Below, piece after piece: positions 10,604 to 22,262 of a DNA stretch of 64,000 bases. A program made the translations under genes and the position numbers. This DNA is from Elymus sibiricus. Lineage: Eukaryota > Streptophyta > Magnoliopsida > Poales > Poaceae. The notes under the pieces were generated by a model, which was not told the DNA's origin, ran no database searches, and saw only the letters and a program-made list of their open reading frames with translations. The stretch covers positions 308,140,486-308,204,485 of the forward strand of contig CM077665.1 of NCBI GenBank assembly GCA_039707655.1. Reading direction: 5' to 3'. Numbering within the stretch: the first letter of the stretch is position 1; every line of letters begins with the position of its first letter.

Positions 10604-10956
10604 ATATATATATAGGCAGGGGCCGGAGTGCTTGCTTTACTAGGGTTGCTCTCTTCATTCTCTCATCCTCTCTAGATCTAAACAAGACAGTGGTAGCGAC
10701 ATTTTCTCTCTGCTCACCGTTGGTCATAGATCCGGCCGGATCCCTTCGGCCGGTGTGTGTAGAGGACTAGGTGCATCGTTCACGCGGTCATCGGCGTCGA
10801 GGGAGGAAAGCCACAGCTGCCGGCGGGTCCCGATCCTCTGCCCATGCCGTTCTCTCCGACACAGCGCCGGCTCGGGAGGTCCTCCGACCCTTCTTCCTCC
10901 CTGCCGTATTGTGCGGAGATCCGACCTGCTGCCGCCGACATCCCGACGACCCTCAG
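10604..10956 (+). other. Putative promoter and first exon
   Basis: A TATATATATA stretch near 10604-10613 precedes a CT-rich leader (TCTCTTCATTCTCTCATCC) and a GC-rich segment with ATG at 10844. The 37-codon open frame ends at a good splice donor (CTCAG|GTATAAG near 10955). No protein family is recognised and no downstream exon could be joined with confidence; the exonuclease pseudogene at 13340 is one candidate continuation. Confidence 0.3.
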
Positions 10957-12618
10957 GTATAAGTTCGTCAAAAGCGGCCTTGCTCTACTGCCCCAGCTCC
11001 CCACGTGTCTGCATGTGCATCTTTTTCTACTTCCATCAGCTCTTCCAAAGCCACCTAAATTTTTAGTATTATTGGAGTTAAAGCTACTTCATGCAGTCGA
11101 ATCTAGGACTTGGTTCAAACAACAAAGAAAGGGGAGAAAGTCGTAGCATGAATCTAGGACTTGATTCAAAGAGGAAATAACAGGCGGAAAGTAGTAGAGA
11201 CTGGATACCCAACCGGTCTCTTGGTTGAAAAGGGAAATAAAGGGAAAAGGCAGTACAAACTGGATAAGGAACAGATCTATTATTGGTTGAAAAAAGGATA
11301 GAAAGTGGCGGCTGGTGGACAAGTCAACAGAGTATGTCCAGGATTAGATTTGCTGCCCTCACATAGTAAAAGGTCTCAAGGATTAGAGTTGCTGCCCTCA
11401 TAGAGTATGAACAAACTCGGCATCACCACTTTATGCCTCCTTGTAGGTACATTGTGCTAATGCGTCCACTGTTGCATGTCCTTATACCAACTTTTTGCTG
11501 TTGTTAATGTAAGGGCGCATGTAAAATGAAGCGATCACACTGTTACCTTAAGGACATGTCTAACCAGTGTTATTGTTAATCTAATGCCTCCAGTGATATG
11601 ATGCAATTAAACTGTGTTACAAATGGTACTCCTGCTGTTTTCCCTAGTATGATAAGTAAGTTGCTTCTTTACGTTGCTGAGTGTCCTGGTGTCCCCACGG
11701 TCCCATGCCCTTAAACCAATTCTTTAGCTATTGTTGATCTATTGTATCTGGTAAACAAGCAATGCCACCACTAAAGTAATCCCATATTTGACGAATGTCA
11801 TTGTTGATCGTAATTCTTCCGGAAACTTGAAGCATTGCTGACGTTTTAAAATTTCTACTGTCCTTGCGTGATTGCCATGAGCATAATCAAGATGCTTCTT
11901 TTCATTTCGTGTATGTTTCATATCTTGTTATTGACCAGCAACTATTTTCTTTCTATCTTTTTGTGCAGATAGGGATATCCATTTCACCTTGTTGCTATTG
12001 TGACCTTTTGGTGAACTGCACAAAACACTTTTTTTTGGAATGAGTGTCTTGTGCAGTTCAACTAAAATGTCACGTGGGCAACATCTCTCAATTTTGGTGG
12101 AACTGCACAAAATGGTGATTGGAGTTTCCAAAATCTCCGTCAAATTCTGCTGGTAATCTCGTGCAACATTTTATTAGCCTTTGCAAGATGAGCCGTCACT
12201 GTCACCACAATGGCACTTTATTTTAGTGGAACTACACAAAAGGATAAGAAAATTATAGTTGCACCTTACATGAGCAGGACAGCCAACCTTAATGTTGCTC
12301 TATTTTAGTGCAACTACTAAAGAAGAACCTGCCAGCTCACGAGAGCAAGTACTTCTTGCTAGCTGAATGATGCAATATTTGCTTCATTTCAGGTGAACTG
12401 CAGAAAAAGTCGCATGAATTGAATCATCGAGTGGAGGTGTAGGTTGACTTCAACTAGTGCCACTATTAATCATGCTCTTTCTTATCTGTGCAAATAGGAA
12501 TACTCAACTACAGATGTTGTGATGGTCAAGAGAATTCACCAAGTTCTTGGGTTGTATGACACGGCTAGCCAAGATGGATTTAATCCCGATATTCACTTTA
12601 TCAAAAGGCTCTAATGGG
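10957..12618. other. Intergenic or intronic, no gene seen
   Basis: T-rich, intron-like sequence. A degenerate motif GTGGAACTGCACAAAA or close variants recurs at about 12014, 12100, 12226 and 12392, and inverted near 12050. No coding exon recognised. Confidence 0.35.
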
Positions 12619-12895
12619 TTGGTTCTGAATCTTGCAAGCAGGGAATCAATGAGATGTGTAGGCATCTTTGTTGTACTTATTATTTGAATGTTATTTGTTG
12701 GTTCTAAATCTTGCAAGCTGGGAATCAATGAGATGTGTAGGCATCTTTGTTGTACTTATTATTGGAATCTTATTTGTTGGTTCTGAATCTTGCAAGCTGG
12801 GAATCAATGACATGTGTAGGCATCTTTGTTGTAATTATTATTTGAATCTTATTTGTTGGTTCTGAATCTTGCAAGCTGGGAAACACAGCATGATG
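12619..12895 (+). repeat. 79-bp tandem repeat, about 3.5 copies
   Basis: The unit start TTGGTTCTGAATCTTGCAAG occurs at 12619, 12698, 12777 and 12856, exactly 79 bp apart each time. Copies are almost identical. There is no spacer diversity, so this is not a CRISPR array; it is a young minisatellite. Confidence 0.9.
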
Positions 12896-13339
12896 ATGCA
12901 GAGGACAACAACCATAACAAACAGTTCAAACTAGGTAGTATTATCTGTGTGAAAGTGCGACAAATGTGCTGATGGTGTGCGTGCTGAGAATAATAATTCT
13001 AATTGTTGTGCATGTTGATCTTGTGGCACTGATAGAACGAGCCAATGCATTGCTTGTTTTAAGAATAAATTTTAATTAAAGCTAATTAAATTTAAGTAAA
13101 GTGACCACTAACACTTGTTATTACAGTACCAATACAGACCCGCTCGTGAACCGACGTGTGGCCGGAATAGGTTTCTTAATGGAGGCTTTGAATGCGCCGA
13201 GGGTGCATGTTCTGCCGGGCGTGCAGTGGGCGAGGGAGGGGTAGTAACTGTTGTCGCCTGTACACACTCAGTTTACTGTTGAATCTAGTTCCCCAAGAGC
13301 TGAAAAACGAACTGCTGCCGCCGCCTACCCACTCGTTCA

Positions 13340-14058
13340 CTTGAAGAGACTCCAATGGCAATCCGAGGGGTGAGCCTGCTGGATATGGACTTCAGCAAGG
13401 AGTTAACTTTGAGTTCGCCATTCAGTCCCATGGCTACACCAAGTTGAATGTGATGTACACCAACGATCCGGACTCGGTGAAGCTCTACCACGCCGAGTTC
13501 AAGCAGTAACTACAGGACGAGAAAGCACAAGGTCGCAGGACTAGACCTTGTGCCCATCCATTCGTGTCCTGATAGGGACCAGCGGATTGCCGTCGCCCAG
13601 ATATGCGTGCGGGACGAGGTTCTCGTCTACCACTGCTGTAGGGCCATCGGAGGTTCTGGAGCATTCGACTGTTTCATTAGCAGCGCCGACTGCATCTTCG
13701 CTATGCTGGAGAGAAGGAAGAACGTGACGATTCGGCCATCTGGTGCAACAAGCTTCTCGACATCCAGAAGCAATACAAGATCATCGGCAACGGGCAGGAG
13801 AAGGACTCCATGGTTGACCTCGCCGACACCATCATCGACCCCTGCTACGCTAACATGAAAGAAGACAATGATAGCAAGGACCTGAACACGTGGGAGGTAC
13901 CTCTGAATCTAGCCTACATAACCTACGCGACCAAGGACGCATACGCATGCTATCACATGTACAGGCGGATCTTGAACATGAGGGCGTGTCTGCTTCCCAT
14001 AACCGACGAGTACACAGACAGCCGCAGCGTCATGATCAAGCGTGCCAGGAAGGTCTAG
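13340..14058 (+). pseudogene. 3'-5' exonuclease (WRN-exo-like), broken
   Basis: Three reading-frame pieces together resemble the grass family of DEDDy 3'-5' exonuclease (RNase H-like) proteins. The N-terminal piece (HGYTKLNVMYTNDPDSVK) ends at TAA 13507-13509. A second frame carries GLDLVPIHSCPDRDQRIAVAQ, equivalent to exonuclease motif I, but the usual Glu after GLD-x is Val. After a frameshift near 13705 the third frame gives the C-terminal half, with DLADTIIDPCYANMKED and the motif III block YATKDAYACYHMYRRIL, ending in TAG at 14058. Motif II is not recognisable. With one stop, at least two frame changes and one lost metal ligand, it cannot encode an active nuclease. Confidence 0.7.
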
Positions 14059-14689
14059 ATGATGTACTTTTTCTGTTTAAGCACCTTTATCATCTGAGTG
14101 TTTCATGCATTAGCCTATGTGTCGTAATTATCTGTTTTATCCGAAATATTTCGTCTAACAACCCATTAACATGTTTGCTTTTTTTAGTGGCTATTTGCTT
14201 ATGTATGTAACTAGTTCACTGGGCTGCCGTGCTTTGAATCTCCTTCCTCCCAACATATTCCCCTTCTCAGGTGGACCCAGCAGGTCTCGTACACTGACAT
14301 CTGGGACCAACCACCTATCCATTTGTATTTCTTTATTTTGTTCAATCTTTCGTCCTCTTCCTATACAGCGGCTGGCGGCGCTGCCGCACACGCCTCGGTG
14401 ACCCATCATAGCCTATGGCGTTGGCCAGGCCATCCCTGTACTCCCACACATTGTCCGGCGGCGGCAGCTCCAGCGGCCCACCCTGCACCCGAACAAGTCA
14501 ACCCTCGTACTCCCCTCCGCCTGCATCTTCCCCCGCTCCGGTTCGTTCGGTCCGAGGTCTCGACGTCGTCCTCCACCTTGGTGCTCTCTCCGCAGCGCTG
14601 CCGTCTGTCGTTCCCAACATGGTCAGCAAAACAAGAGGAATCGGGAGACGACTGTTCGTCGAGAGGCTGACAGTCCTGGGCCCACCAGG
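14059..14689. other. Spacer and GC-rich CACTA-type repeat copy
   Basis: From about 14400 to 14689 lies one of four related GC-rich segments (others near 15640-16100, 19480-19860 and 20160-20600) sharing CAGGCCATCCCT, CTTGGTGCTCTC and GAGAGGCTGACAG-like blocks. The left limit of the transposon is not resolved. Confidence 0.45.
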
Positions 14690-14908
14690 TCCATGGCCTA
14701 GGTTTTGTTGTTTAACATGCGCAGCCCACGACATGTTTCAACTTTTTTTGGATCCAGCAGGTATCAAGCGGCCTCTGCGCCTCCCAGCCTAGCTTGTCTA
14801 TAACATCAGCAGCCCAAGTTATGTTTGTTTTTTCAAGACGACGCACAGCTCAGTTCTATTTTTCTATAAGAATGCAAAACTGAACCTATGTTTTCCCTTG
14901 TATAATAG

Positions 14909-14910
14909 TA

Positions 14911-14929
<19 letters not shown>
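14909..14929. repeat. TA dinucleotide microsatellite
   Basis: An uninterrupted TA run of about 21 bases. Confidence 0.85.
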
Positions 14930-14941
<12 letters not shown>

Positions 14942-15232
14942 CTTATTTTATTACATATATATAATATAAACAACATAAGGTTCCGTTAAACCTGTCGTTC
15001 GTCCAACCATTTTATAGACCTTCCCCCTTCCTTTATTTTTCGTTTTCATTAATCCTATATCTGAATTTTCTCCCACTTTCTTTTTCGATGTAATCTGAGT
15101 TTTCTCCGAGTACTTTTCCCTTGAACCAACTCAACTGTCCCACGTCTAGCCTAAAATATAATAATACCCCACGTCCTATTAACTCATCAAATTAAAATGA
15201 TATTTTATTTCATAAATCGAAAGTTCTTACAA

Positions 15233-15253
15233 AATAATAATAATAATAATAAT
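15233..15253. repeat. AAT microsatellite
   Basis: About seven AAT units. Confidence 0.85.
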
Positions 15254-16720
15254 TGTTTATATATAACTTGGCAAGTTAACTCCTGGTGATTGCCTACATA
15301 AGCTTGCAAAGATTTTACTGACCAATGCAGTAATAGACGTGCAATCATGTGTTTATGTTTTTATAACATTTCTCCGTCCAGCCCAACATGATATTTTCAC
15401 CCAGCCCAGCAAGTCCGCAGATTTCGAGAAAAATGCAAATTGGCTTTAAATTATACCATAATATATAAACGGGCTGCATAGGCGCTACATCATTGTTTCA
15501 CCCAGCCCACCAAATGGACTAAAAAACAAATGGACTGGCTGACATGTGGGCCAGTAGGTCGAAGCCTAAGCACTTCCGCAAAAAATAAAAATACAAAGGT
15601 CAAAGCCTAAGCAAGGCGTTGGATTTACATCCAACGGCCGGCATTCTTCTTCAATCTCTCGTCTTCTTCGCCCAGCGCTGCCGGGACCGCCTGCTCCAGC
15701 CTCCGGCTTCCAGCGGCGCTGTTTTCCGCACCTCACAGCGAAACGCTACCACACCGACGGCCAGGCCATCCCTCCACTCCTCCGCACCTCCTGTTATTCT
15801 CTGCCGAGTGTAGGCCCACCCCGCACCCGAACCAGTCAAGTTTCCCACTCCTCTCCGTCTGCGACTCCACTGCCATGTCTTCCCCATCTCCGGGGCATTC
15901 CAGTCTGGGCCTCGCCATCGTCCACTGGCTTGGTGCGCTCTGCACGGTATGGTCAACGTGGTCAACAAACGAGAGTCATCAGAAGATGACTGTACATGAG
16001 AGGCTGACAGTGGGGACGCACCACGCCCATGGACACATGCATGAAACTGCATCCTTTTTACCCTGAAAAATAATGTTTTCTTCCCCTGACAGCTAGGACC
16101 CACCAGCTACATCTTCGCACGCAAGGAAGTGTGTCCTTATTACGGGCAAAAAAATGATTCCCCCCTGACAGCTGGGACCCAGCAGCTATATCTTCCCACG
16201 CAAGGAAGTGCGTCCTTATCCTCCCTGACACCTGGGACCCACCCAGTCGAAGCGTACGTAGCGTTGTCTGTCTTGTCGCGAACGTGTACATACATACTTG
16301 TCGATCGGTCGCTCTGCAACGATGAACCGTGGCCGAGTAAGTAATGGCACATGTCATAGTAGAGCCCCCGACGTAGCAGTTCAGGCTGTCCCGTCTAAAC
16401 CGTGTACACGTACATACAGCCACACGCCAAAAAATACGGCCACGTACGTACATACGAGCGGGGTCTCGAAACACGTACTCGCGCATACGGACGGCCAGGG
16501 CTCGTGTACATGGAGAGGCAACGGACGACAGCGACGTTGTCCTGTTCATCTTCAGCTAACCGGCTGGGTCGGAACGGAGGAAACAACGTCGTGTTCACCG
16601 GGAGCCAAGTGACTGGGTCGGAACGCGTCCTGTTCACCGGGAGGCAACAGACTGGGTCGGAATGGATCGTGTTCAATGGGATCCAACTGGCTTGGACGGA
16701 ACAGCCGGAACGGGGTCTGG

Positions 16721-17000
16721 CGTACCGCAAAACGGAGGAAAACTGCCTTGTGCTTGACCTCGTACGGTCGAAATGGGGTCCTGTTCATCGGGAAGGCTCT
16801 GGCGTACCGCAAAACGGAGGAAACAGACTTGTGTTCAAGCTCCTACGGTCGAAACGGGGGGCTATTGATCGGGAGGGGTGTGGCATACCGCAAAACGGAG
16901 GAAACAGACTTGTGTTGGAGCGCCTACTGTCGAAACGGGGGTCTTGTTCATCGAGAGGGGTGTGGCGTACCGCAAAACATGACTCCACGGGCTACTGTTC
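16721..17000 (+). repeat. 82-bp tandem repeat in CACTA copy 1
   Basis: The anchor TACCGCAAAACGGAGG or a variant recurs at 16721, 16803, 16884 and 16966 (spacing 81-82 bp). The same array occurs at 21105-21365 in copy 2. Confidence 0.85.
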
Positions 17001-17029
17001 ATCCACCGTATACTGCCTCGCTCTAGCCT

Positions 17030-17430
17030 TCACGGACTACTGTTCTTACACTGTCGACTTCCTCCAGCCTCCACCTGCTACTGTTCATCCACCGTCGACT
17101 TCCTCCAGCCTCCACCAGCTACTATTCACCACGGGGGTCCTGTTCATCCAGCCTCCACCGGCTACTGTTCAACCAGCCCTTTCCACGGGGTCCTATTCAA
17201 CCAACCCTCCACGGGCTACTGTTCATCCAGCCCTCCACGGGCTACTGTTCAACCAGCCCTCCACCGGCTGCTGTTCATCCAGCCCTCCATGGGGTCTTGT
17301 TCATCCACCCCCAACCGGCTCGATCAGGGTCCTGTTCATGAAGCGGCAATGGCCTCTACTACCACGGGGTCCTGTTCATCCAACCCCCACCGGGAACTGT
17401 TCATCCAACCCCCAACAACGCTCACTGTTC
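17030..17430 (+). repeat. GTTCATCC-rich minisatellite
   Basis: Many degenerate units built on CTACTGTTCATCCA and CAGCCCTCCACGGG, pyrimidine-rich on the plus strand. The matching array in copy 2 is at about 21370-21760. Confidence 0.75.
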
Positions 17431-17950
17431 ATCAAGAGGCAGTAGGTTCGATCGGCTTCAGTTAGCAGCAGTAGCGAAGGAATCGCTCGGGTTCAGTTAA
17501 CAGCCAGGGATAGATCGCTAGGGTTCAGTAACGTAGCCAGTGCAATCGCTCGGGTTCAGTAAGCGAACGCCTCGCTCGGGTTCAGTTAGAGCCCAACGCC
17601 TCGCACACACGCGCGTACGTGTACGAGAGAAACGCGCAAACCTCCGTGCATCGCTCGGCCCCGACCACCCACCGTAACCGGGAACTCCCCAAAATTTTCC
17701 TCGCCCTTGCTTCTACCACGATTTTTTCCGTCATGGACGGCCCAAAGAATGTCATGCAGGTGCGTCTCCGGCCCGCCCAGGACGAAAAGCCCATTTTCTG
17801 TCATGATTTTTTGCCATAGAAGTAGGAGCCCACCACATCTATGATGATACCGGGTTTTGTCACAATTATCGTCATAGAAGTGTCATAAGCATGACATAAT
17901 TTTTTTTCGTTCGGCCCAAAATGTCACGGATGTGTCTTTTTTTTGTAGTG

Positions 17951-18699
17951 CTTGTACTACCTGGTCGTCTGCAAGTTGGTATTGTTGTTAACGATCTTTC
18001 GGTATGAACTTGGCATTTGCTTCCAACCATCATGTCGAGAGTCGACGTGGATATAAAGCTGAATCAATTGTTTCGAAACGAATTTTCAGGCACCTGATTT
18101 TTATTTGATGGGTAGCATAAGCACCTGTCGTTCGAATTCCCAGTTCTCCATTTTTTTACATCCTCGAAGTACGCAGGTGATCCATCTGGTTTCACAGGCT
18201 GATAGTTGGACGCAGCACATCGGAACTGGGCTGTGGCATGCCAAGCCCAGCTGCAAATTGTTAAAAGAGAGGAGCGATGGATTTGGGCCTTCCAGAACAG
18301 TTAAGTGTCGCGACCTCGATCGTGAAGCGCCTCCCATGGACTAAAAAAGGCCTAGTCCGTTATTATTAGTTGAAATATGTAAAATATTCCATAGTGAAAA
18401 TAAATATGTAAAATGCAATGAATTTAGTCCGCTTTCACTGAAAACCATCCGATTTGCATGAAATTCGTCCGTGGAACCACAAGACGGCTGTCCATACAGA
18501 GCCTAACCGTACGGAACCAGTAGGTCCATGGCCGTACACAAGCAAGTGCATGCACTTATTTTCACGATGGAAAAATAATGCTGACGTCTAAGACGGTGAA
18601 TCCCATAAAGTCTTCAACGTAGTCAATAAACGAGAGAATTCTGCAAGTACAGGCTGATAACTGGGATCCAGTAGGTAGATTGTTTTTTCAGGTCGAGCA
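17951..18699. other. Spacer between two CACTA 3' halves
   Basis: Unique-looking sequence with no supported gene. Its right part grades into the second CACTA copy; the boundary is set where homology with 14690 onwards becomes visible. Confidence 0.4.
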
Positions 18700-21600
18700 A
18701 GTTTCAACTGGGCTGTAGACTGCCCAGGCTTGGTTTTGTTTTTAATAGGCCCAGCCCGTGACGACAACAGGGCACAAAGATCCAGCAGGTATTAACTGGC
18801 CTCTGGCCCGCCAGCCTTAGTTATATTTTGTCTTAGAACATCCGCAGGCGGTGTTTTTACTGAATCAAACACAAAGCCCAGTTCTATTTTCCTCGTGAAA
18901 TGCCATGTCCTACTTCCGTTTTCTAATCTCTACCTATAGTTTTACTAGTTCATATACATGTATTATTATATTGAAAATACATAAAGTTCCCTTTTCATCT
19001 TTACATCCTTTTTTTTGTTGTTTTCCCTCCCAGCGCTGATTTTTTTACCACTGGTTTTCCCTAAAACCAACTCAATTGTCCCACGTCTTATTAGCTTACA
19101 AAAACAAAACGACATTTTATTTGGCAAATCAATAAGTTCTTAGAAAATAAATGTTTATCATTTCTAGATTAAAATAGTTCGGACTTCACCGAAATATGCA
19201 AAATAAGGTTGAACTGTTTGACCGTGGTCCTGGGCAGAAAATGGGCTGTAATAAATTCCTTAAGAATTAGCAAATGGGCTGCAAATTATTAAAAAAATAG
19301 CAAATGGGCTCTATGTTGTCTGCCATAGATTTGGAGGCTGACTTGTGGGCCTACTAACTTCATGCGTACACAAGGTTTCTCAAAAAAAGAAACTTAGTCA
19401 ACAATCGACTCTACCAGCGTCAGACCGTTAAATGTCAATCTAACGGCAATCGTGCTTCTTCAGTCTCTGATCTTCCTGCTCCAGCCGCCCAAACCAGCGC
19501 CGGCGGAACCGCCTGTTCCCGCCTCCCGTGGCCGGCTGTGCTGCCGGGCAGGCCTCACAGCCCTACCATACTTGCATCCCTAGCCTGGCTATCCCTCTAC
19601 TCACCCACACCTCCTGTTATTCTCCGGCGACGGCAGCCTCACACTGCGGCCGAACAAGTAAACCCTCGTACCCACTCCGCGTGGGAAACAACTGCCGAGT
19701 CTTCCTCGGCTCCGGGTCATTCCCTTACTTGGCCTCGCCGTCGTCCACTGCCTTGGTGCTCTCACAACGGCGTGGTCAACGAACGACATCCATCGGAAGA
19801 GGACTGTACGTGGAGAGGCTGTCAGCTGGGTCCACGGCCGCACGCAAGGAAGTGCCTCCTTTTTCTTGCGTGTAGGAAGCGCCTCCTTATTACGCGCAAA
19901 ATAAAGATTCCTCCTCCTGACAGCTGGGACCCATCGGAAGGGCCTCTGTATTTCGCGAAAAAAACATTCCCCCCGCTGACAGCTCGGATCCACCAGCTAT
20001 TACGCACAAAAATAATGAATACCCCCGCTGCTAGGTCGGTCCCACCATATTTGGAGGCTGACTTGTGTGCCTACTAAGTTCACGCGGACGCAGGGCTTTG
20101 TCAACTTAGTCAATATAAACGATTCTAGCTGCGGTGACCATACGATGTCCATCCAACGGTCGTCGTGCTTCTTCAACCTCTGGTCTTCTTGCTCCTGCCG
20201 CTCAAACTAGCGCCGGCCGTGCCGCCTGCTCCTGCCTCTCGTGGTCGGCTGTGCTGCCATGCAGCCCTCACCGCCCCACCCTACTCCCACCGCTGGCCAG
20301 GCCTTCCCTCTACTCACCCACACCCCCTGTTATTCTCCGGAGACGGCAGCCTCAAGCCGCAGCCGAAGCAGTCAACCCTCATACTCCCCTCCGCGTGGGC
20401 ATCCACTGCTGCGGATTCCCCGGCTCCGGGTCGTTCCCTTCCTAGGTCGCGCCGTCGTCCACCACCTTGGTGCTCTCGGGCGGTACGGCGTCGTCAATGC
20501 GGTCAACGAACGACATCCATCAGAAGAGGATTGTAAGTGGAGAGGCTGACAGCTGGGTCCATGGCTGCACGCAAGGAAGTGCCTCCTTATTACGCGCAAA
20601 ATAATAATTCCTCCACCTGACACCTCGGACCTACCGGAAGGGCCTCTCTATTTCGCGAAAAAAATGTTCCCCCCTGACATCTGGGACCCACCGGCTTTAT
20701 CTTCACATGGAAGGAACTGCCTTCTTACCCCCTGACAGCTGGGACCCACCAGGTTGAAGCGAAGGTAGCGTTATCTGTCTGGCCGCGAACGTGTACGTAC
20801 ATAGCGGTCGATCGGTCTCTCTGCAGCGACGTACCATGGCCGAGTAAGGAGCGGCACATGTTGAAGTAGAGGCGCCGACATAGCATGTCACACAGTCCCG
20901 TCTATATCGTGTACATGTACGTACGGCCACGCTGCAAGATAGTAAATACGGCTATGTACGTGCATACGGGCGGGGTCTCTAACGCGTACAGCGACGTCGT
21001 CCTGTTCATCGGCAGCCAACCGGCTGGGTCGGAACAGAGTAAACAGCGTCTCGTGTTCATCGGGAGCTAACCGGCTTGGACGGAACAACCAAAACAAGGA
21101 CTAGCATACCACAGAATGGAGGAAACGGCCTTCTGTTTGACCGCGTACGGTCGATACGGGGTCCTGTTCATCGGGAAGGGTCTAGTGTACCGCAAAACGG
21201 AGGAAACAGACTTCTGTTCGAGTGCCTACGATCAAAACGGGGTGCTGTTGATCGGGAGGGGTGTGGCGTACCGCAAAACGGAGGAAACGGACTTGTGTTG
21301 GAGCGCCTACGGTCGAAACGGGGTCCTGTTCATCGGGAGGGGTGTGGCGTACCGCAAAACGGGACTCCGCGGGCTACTGTTCATCCACCGTCGACTTCCT
21401 CCAGCCTCCACCTGCTACTGTTCATCCACCGTCGACTTCCTCCAGCCTCCACCAGCTACTGTTCATCCATGGGGTCCTGTTCATCCAGCCTCCACCGGTT
21501 ACTGTTCATCTAGCCCTCCACGGGGTCCTGTTCATCCAGCCTCCACCGGCTACTGTTCAACCAGCCCTCCACGGGGTCCTGTTCAACCAGCCCTCCATGG

Positions 21601-22262
21601 GGTCCGTCTACCGGCTGCTGTTCATCTACCCCACCTCCTCGAGCGGGGTCCGGTTCATCCAGCGGCAACGGCCTCTACTACCACGGGATCCTGTTCATCC
21701 AACCCACACCAAGAACTGTTCATCCAACCCCCACCGGGAACTGTTCATCAAGAGGCAGCTTCGATCGGCTTCAGTTAGCAGCAGTAGCGAAGGAATCACT
21801 CGGGTTCAGTTAACAACAAGGGATCGATTGGGGTTCAGTAACGTAGCTAGTGCAATCGCTCGGGTTCAGTTAGAGCCCAACGCCTCGCTAGGGTTCAGTT
21901 AGAGCGCAACGCCTCGCACACACGCGCGTACGTGTACGAGAGAAACGCGCAAACCTCCGTGCATCGCTCGGCCCCGACCACCCACCATAACCGGGAACTC
22001 CCCGAAATTTTCCTCGCCCTCGCTTCTACCACGATTTTTTCTGTCATGGACGGCCCAAAGAATGTCATGCAGGTGCGTCTCCGACCCGCCTAGGACGAAA
22101 AGCCCATTTTCTGTCATGATTTTTTGTCATAGAAGTAGGAGCCCACCACATCTATGATGATACCGGGTTTTGTCACAATTATCGTCATAGATGTGTCATA
22201 AGCATGACCGAAAAAATATTCGTTCGGCCCAAAATGTCACGGATGTGTCTTTTTTTGTAGTG
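18700..22262 (+). mobile_element. CACTA element, 3' half, copy 2
   Basis: Parallel to 14690-17950 and in the same orientation, ending TTTTTTTGTAGTG at 22262. It carries two GC-rich segments (19480-19860, 20160-20600), the 82-bp array (anchors at 21105, 21186, 21267, 21348) and the GTTCATCC minisatellite. The flanking trinucleotides after the two copies differ (CTT versus ATG), so they may be separate insertions rather than one duplication. No left terminus seen. Confidence 0.65.

Larger units (their letters stand above)
14690..17950 (+). mobile_element. CACTA element, 3' half, copy 1
   Basis: The right terminus is TTTTTTTTTGTAGTG ending at 17950. The last 370 bp are about 96-97 percent identical to the end of the second copy at 22262. 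Interior: GC-rich repeated segments, an 82-bp tandem repeat, then a TACTGTTCATCC-rich minisatellite. No left CACTA end was found, so the element is truncated or its left end is degraded. No transposase gene is visible. Confidence 0.65.

Noticed and set aside
16402..17445. 347-codon open frame across the CACTA copy 1 repeats
   Set aside because: It runs through 82-bp repeats and the GTTCATCC minisatellite, is low complexity, and shifts frame between units; the frame is not kept in copy 2. Treated as non-coding.
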